Part shown: positions 60,576 to 64,000 of the stretch, piece after piece | Layout: each line of letters opens with the position of its first letter | Numbering within the stretch: position 1 is the first letter of the stretch | Assembly: GCA_040221055.1 (NCBI GenBank) | Contig: JAVJVN010000004.1 | Location: 124,001 to 188,000, forward strand | Direction of reading: 5' to 3' | Length of the DNA stretch: 64,000 nt | DNA from: Rhodothermales bacterium | Lineage (GTDB): Bacteria; Bacteroidota; Rhodothermia; Rhodothermales; UBA10348 | Position numbers and translations under genes: made by a program | Notes under the pieces: model-generated | Seen by the model: the letters and a program-made list of their open reading frames with translations, nothing else | What the model was told of the DNA's origin: nothing | Database searches by the model: none

Positions 60576-61268
60576 ATGTACCCACCATCCGACGCCGGGC
60601 AGACACCCCTGACCCGGAAGATCATCATCCAGCACGCCGTCTCCCTGGCCGACGCGGAAGGACTGGACGCGCTTTCCATGCGCAAACTCGCCTCACGATG
60701 CGGCGTCGAGGCCATGTCCCTGTACAATCACGTGGACAACAAGGATGATGTCCTGAACGGGATGGTCGAGTCCATCATCCAGAAGGTCCACGTCCCCCGG
60801 GCCGACGCCGATTGGCGCCAGGAAATGCGCACACGGGCCCTGTCGGCGCATGCCCTTTTCCTGCAACACCCCTGGGCTTCCATGCTGATCGTATCCCGCG
60901 TCAACGCCGGTCCGAACATGTTCAAGTGGGTGGACGCCACCATCGGGTGCCTCCGAGCCGCCGGTTTCTCATGGGCCGCGGCCGATGCCGCGTGGAACGC
61001 CCTGGACAGCTTCATCCACGGATTCACACTACAGCGGCTGAACTTCCCGTTCAAGGAAGGAGAGTACGCACAGGCTGCGGCCGCGTGGCTGCCGTCCATC
61101 CCGCAGGACACCTTGCCCCATCTCCACGGAATGGCCCGGGAGGTGGCGGAAGAACGTCACAGCGGTATTCCGGACTTCACATTCGGGCTCGACATCCTGT
61201 TGGATGGCCTGGAGCGGGTGCTCATCGAAAACCAGGGCTTCCCTTTGACAGGACCTACTCCCTCGTGA
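60576..61268 (+). CDS. TetR-family transcriptional regulator
   Basis: The 230-residue repressor has the TetR DNA-binding domain: LTRKIIIQHAVSLADAEGLDALSMRKLASRCGVEAMSLYNHVDNKDDVLNGMVESI, with the recognition helix ending in LYNHV. A C-terminal ligand-binding domain of the TetR_C_1 type follows (AHALFLQHPWASMLIVSR, ALDSFIHGFTLQRLNFPF). It is divergent from an MDR oxidoreductase/DUF4386 unit. Two identical-arm palindromes lie in between, so it probably represses both directions until an effector binds. Its 3' end overlaps the convergent permease gene by 14 bases. Confidence 0.95.
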   Translation: MYPPSDAGQTPLTRKIIIQHAVSLADAEGLDALSMRKLASRCGVEAMSLYNHVDNKDDVLNGMVESIIQKVHVPRADADWRQEMRTRALSAHALFLQHPWASMLIVSRVNAGPNMFKWVDATIGCLRAAGFSWAAADAAWNALDSFIHGFTLQRLNFPFKEGEYAQAAAAWLPSIPQDTLPHLHGMAREVAEERHSGIPDFTFGLDILLDGLERVLIENQGFPLTGPTPS

Positions 61269-63876
61269 TGGCGGACACCGGATTGATGCGCGTGGCGCGC
61301 AGGGCGTGGACACCGACCGTCAACAGCGCAAATGTCAGCGCCACGATACCGGCCATCAGGATGGGCCACACAGTCAGGTCAATGCGATAAGCGAATCCGT
61401 TCAACCACCGCGCCAGCGCCAACCAGGCCACCGGCGCAGCCAGCGCGAAGGCCACGCCCAGCAGGACTACGAATTCGGCCGATACGAGGCGCACGATGTC
61501 TGCGAGCCCGGCACCCAGCACCTTACGGACGCCGATTTCGGGTGTCCGTCGATTCACCGCGTATGCCGACAGGCCGAACAGTCCCAGGCAAGCCACGAAA
61601 ATCGCAAGGCCGGAGAACCAGGAAATGACGGCTCGCATGCGGGCCTCCTGACGGTACAGGGCGGCAACCCGATCGTCCAGGAATGTATAGTCGAACAGCT
61701 CGCCCGGAAGCAGTTGGTCAAACACGTCCCGGACTCCCTCCAGGGCCGTCCTTGCGTCGGACCCGGCAAACCGGACCAGCATCATGCCACCCCCGTCCGG
61801 CCGGAGCGGGATGACCAACGGCTCCACGGTCTGCCGGAACGATGAAATGTTGAAATCCCGAACGACACCCACGACCGGCCCCCGGTATTGATTGCCCCAG
61901 ACCACCACGCTCCCCACGCGCTCCCCGGGTGCGAGCCCGAATTGTCGGGCGGCGGTCTCGTTGATGACCCACGCCATCGTATCGGTGGGCTGGGTGCGGG
62001 AAAATCCACGACCCTCCAACAATTCCAGGCCAAGCGCATCAACAATATCATGGTCGGCCGTCCAACTGACGCGCATGTATTGACCATCGTCCAGGTTCTG
62101 GCCTTCCAAGCGGAATTCCTCCATGCTGTACCGGGACCCCGGAGCATCCGATGTCTGCGATACGGCGCGCACGGCCGGTACGGCCAGAAGGGCATTCCTG
62201 AGGGCGTCGGGATTTTCGCTCACGAATGTTCGCCCTCCCTCCGTCAGGTCCACGAGCAGTGTGCCGTCCTGGTCGTAGCCGAGATCCGCGTTCAGGGCAT
62301 AGGTGAGTTGGTGCCATACCACGATGGCGCCCGCCATCAGGAATACGGAGGCCGCAAACTGGAAAACGACGAGGCCCTTCCGGATGAACATGGCCCGGCG
62401 GCGTGGGCCACTCCGTCCCCGCAAGCCGTCAATGGGCGTGAATGACGATATCAGCATGGCCGGCCACCACCCGGCGACCAGGCCCACGCCCACCGCGGAA
62501 GCAAGCAGAAGGGTCAAGATGGACGGGTCCAGCACCAGTCGCCACGACACATTCATGCCCGTGAGTTCCGTGAACAGGGGAAGCGCCAGCAGGATGACGA
62601 TCACAGCAACGCCTGCGCCAATCAGACTCTGGATGAGGGCCTCGGCCAGCAGCTGCCACACCACCTGCAGGCGCCGCGCCCCGAACGTTTTCCGGATGGC
62701 CGTGTCACGAACGCGCGATGTGGCCCGTGCGACCGACAGATTCACGAAATTGACGGCAGCGATGAGCAGGATGAACAGGGCAACAATCGAAAAGGTGTAC
62801 ACCACCGCCACCGATCCATTCGCCCGGTACTCCTTCTCCAGGTCGGAGTGCAAGTGGATGGACGCCACGGGTTGCAGGTGCATGCGTGCCATTTCGTGCG
62901 GGACGCCCGATACGATCCCGTCGAAGAAGGCGTCCAGGAATTCCGGGAAACGTTTCGTGACGGAACCGGCGGACGTGCGCTCTCCCAATCTGACATAGGT
63001 CAACATGCCGGCCCATGTGCGGCTCTGCGCCCGCGGGGAGTCCGGTCCGAACCGACTCACGAACGGGTACAGGAAGTCCACGTCCAGATGGGTCGGCACA
63101 TCCTGGTCCGCAAAAACGCCCACTACCGGAGAATTCCCTTCGCCCACGATCTCGATCGATTCCCCGACCACGTTGGTCCGACCGAAATATTTCATGGCCA
63201 TCGACTCGCTGATGACCAGCGTCCAGGGCTCCCGGAGCACCGTCGCGGGATCTCCGTGCAGCAGGCGGTAGCCGAAAACATTGAAAAACGTGGAATCGGC
63301 CAATCCTCCGTTCACTTCGCTGAATTGCCGATCCCCCACGCGGAACACGGAAGCGCCCGTCAATGCGTAGAAACGGACCATCTGCTCTACTTCCGGAATC
63401 GTTGCCATGAGCTCCGGTCCAACGGCGGGACCGATGGATGCCCAGTGGGTATCGTCTTCCATGAATTCGAGCGTCACGCGATAGAGTCGGTCGAATGCTG
63501 GATGACCGGTATCGTAGGAGCGCTCGTGGCGCACGAAGACGAATATCAGGATGACACAGGCCAGGCCAACACCCAGACCCAGCGCATTCAACCCGGAAAA
63601 CACAGGTTCACGGCGAACACGACGGGCCGCCAGGCGGAAGTGGTTGGAGATCATGGGAAATGCGGGATTGAATGAATGCCCCTTCCAGAGGCGGGGTCGG
63701 ATGACGATGCTGGCCACGTCCAGCCAGAATCGGAGGGCGGAAGTCGCGGGAGATGCGAGGCGGGAGCGATGCTCGTACAGATCGAACAGGTCCCAGGCCG
63801 TATCGCGGCCACGCTCCTCGCCCATCAGGCGACAAAGGATGCGCGCTGCCAGCGCGGGGGGTTCCTGCCAGCTCAT
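61255..63876 (-). CDS. PadR-linked ABC permease with an N-terminal prefix domain, copy 3
   Basis: The 873-residue permease begins with about 70 soluble residues of the permease-prefix type (ALAARILCRLMGEERGRDTAWDLFDLYEHR, then WLDVASIVIRPRLWKG). The two-FtsX architecture follows: membrane start FSGLNALGLGVGLACVILIF, first FtsX near 365-490 (VNFVNLSVARATSRVRDTAIRKTFGARRLQVVWQLLAEA) and second near 760-870 (ACLGLFGLSAYAVNRRTPEIGVRKVLGAGLADIVRL). Its ATG overlaps the stop of the upstream PadR gene (ATGA), the usual arrangement for prefix-domain permeases. The 3' end overlaps the TetR gene by 14 bases. Confidence 0.94.
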   Translation of the reverse strand: MSWQEPPALAARILCRLMGEERGRDTAWDLFDLYEHRSRLASPATSALRFWLDVASIVIRPRLWKGHSFNPAFPMISNHFRLAARRVRREPVFSGLNALGLGVGLACVILIFVFVRHERSYDTGHPAFDRLYRVTLEFMEDDTHWASIGPAVGPELMATIPEVEQMVRFYALTGASVFRVGDRQFSEVNGGLADSTFFNVFGYRLLHGDPATVLREPWTLVISESMAMKYFGRTNVVGESIEIVGEGNSPVVGVFADQDVPTHLDVDFLYPFVSRFGPDSPRAQSRTWAGMLTYVRLGERTSAGSVTKRFPEFLDAFFDGIVSGVPHEMARMHLQPVASIHLHSDLEKEYRANGSVAVVYTFSIVALFILLIAAVNFVNLSVARATSRVRDTAIRKTFGARRLQVVWQLLAEALIQSLIGAGVAVIVILLALPLFTELTGMNVSWRLVLDPSILTLLLASAVGVGLVAGWWPAMLISSFTPIDGLRGRSGPRRRAMFIRKGLVVFQFAASVFLMAGAIVVWHQLTYALNADLGYDQDGTLLVDLTEGGRTFVSENPDALRNALLAVPAVRAVSQTSDAPGSRYSMEEFRLEGQNLDDGQYMRVSWTADHDIVDALGLELLEGRGFSRTQPTDTMAWVINETAARQFGLAPGERVGSVVVWGNQYRGPVVGVVRDFNISSFRQTVEPLVIPLRPDGGGMMLVRFAGSDARTALEGVRDVFDQLLPGELFDYTFLDDRVAALYRQEARMRAVISWFSGLAIFVACLGLFGLSAYAVNRRTPEIGVRKVLGAGLADIVRLVSAEFVVLLGVAFALAAPVAWLALARWLNGFAYRIDLTVWPILMAGIVALTFALLTVGVHALRATRINPVSAITRE

Positions 63877-64000
63877 GGCTGCAAGCCTCCCTTGACATAG
63901 GCCAGAAGGGACATGCGCGTGGATTGGACCGCCGAGAGGGCGGCCATTCCGGAGCCCGTCACTTCGTAGAACCGCTTCCGCCGGCCGCCCTTTGCGGGCG
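63873..64000 (-). CDS. PadR-family transcriptional regulator (C-terminal part)
   Basis: Only the last 42 residues lie in the window. They read GGRRKRFYEVTGSGMAAL followed by a short helix and a stop at 63873. The R-R-K-x-Y-x-x-T-x-x-G-x-x-x-L pattern is the wing of PadR winged-helix regulators. The stop overlaps the ATG of the permease gene, so the two are coupled. The helix-turn-helix itself is outside the window. Confidence 0.75.
   Translation of the reverse strand, partial: PAKGGRRKRFYEVTGSGMAALSAVQSTRMSLLAYVKGGLQP

Overview
This is a gene-dense, high-GC (roughly 60-64 % by eye) bacterial chromosome segment. It most resembles the Rhodothermales and related high-GC Bacteroidota. Supporting signs are a type III glutamine synthetase, a Kgd-type fused 2-oxoglutarate dehydrogenase, a 2-oxoacid:ferredoxin oxidoreductase, many FtsX/MacB-type permeases without ATPases, few Shine-Dalgarno sites, and a TAnnTTTG-like -7 box before a tRNA. 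The taxonomic call is inference. No phage, insertion sequence, CRISPR array or rRNA was seen. The only trace of site-specific integration is a duplicated tRNA-Pro 3' end. No gene-free stretch exceeds 300 bases; the longest (4279-4545 and 50272-50543) hold a terminator with short repeats, and nothing recognisable, respectively.

Layout. 1-4278: the end of an SDR epimerase and the large fused E1/E2 2-oxoglutarate dehydrogenase. 4546-10636: rpsU on the minus strand, then a tight plus-strand run rdgB-dtd-amidohydrolase lipoprotein-moaA-moaC-floA-unknown. 10658-14835: a minus-strand operon running pspA, a truncated pspA paralog, a membrane coiled-coil protein, an enoyl-CoA hydratase and a CNNM/CorC transporter. 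With floA close by, this makes a membrane-integrity neighbourhood and is the most novel-looking set. 14930-19704: thymidine phosphorylase, L31, and KorB/KorA, with an unusual KKPTLPPG repeat at the KorB N-terminus. 19813-23732: apaG, a small barrel protein, an unknown small protein, thyA-folA and purB. 23852-27230: an ECF sigma factor followed by a transmembrane Ser/Thr kinase with an extracytoplasmic propeller. 27405-29337: a small membrane protein and two tandem paralogs, the second broken by a frameshift. 29310-31990: glutamine synthetase III and an Lrp regulator. 32157-34855: tRNA(CAT), a fasciclin protein and a LytS/LytT-type two-component pair.

34946-43424: a lipoprotein hydrolase, a membrane metal-dependent hydrolase, rodA-mrdA, and a 1035-residue outer-membrane metallopeptidase/propeller/barrel fusion. 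43432-47198: pyrD, a long-chain acyl-CoA ligase and a response regulator whose receiver lacks the phospho-acceptor. 47177-50271: an operon for a coiled-coil lipoprotein, two L,D-transpeptidases and a membrane protein. 50544-52929: tRNA-Pro with its duplicated end, a DoxX-like protein, and an ArsR-type regulator with an SRPBCC partner behind a palindrome-bearing promoter. 53039-64000: three large two-FtsX permeases, a formylglycine-enzyme-like lipoprotein, an MDR oxidoreductase with a DUF4386 protein, a TetR regulator facing two identical-design operators, and the tail of a PadR regulator.

The core metabolic genes (TCA entry, pyrimidine, folate and purine steps, nitrogen assimilation, Moco) look vertically inherited. 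The last 13 kb is regulatory and transport accessory material.
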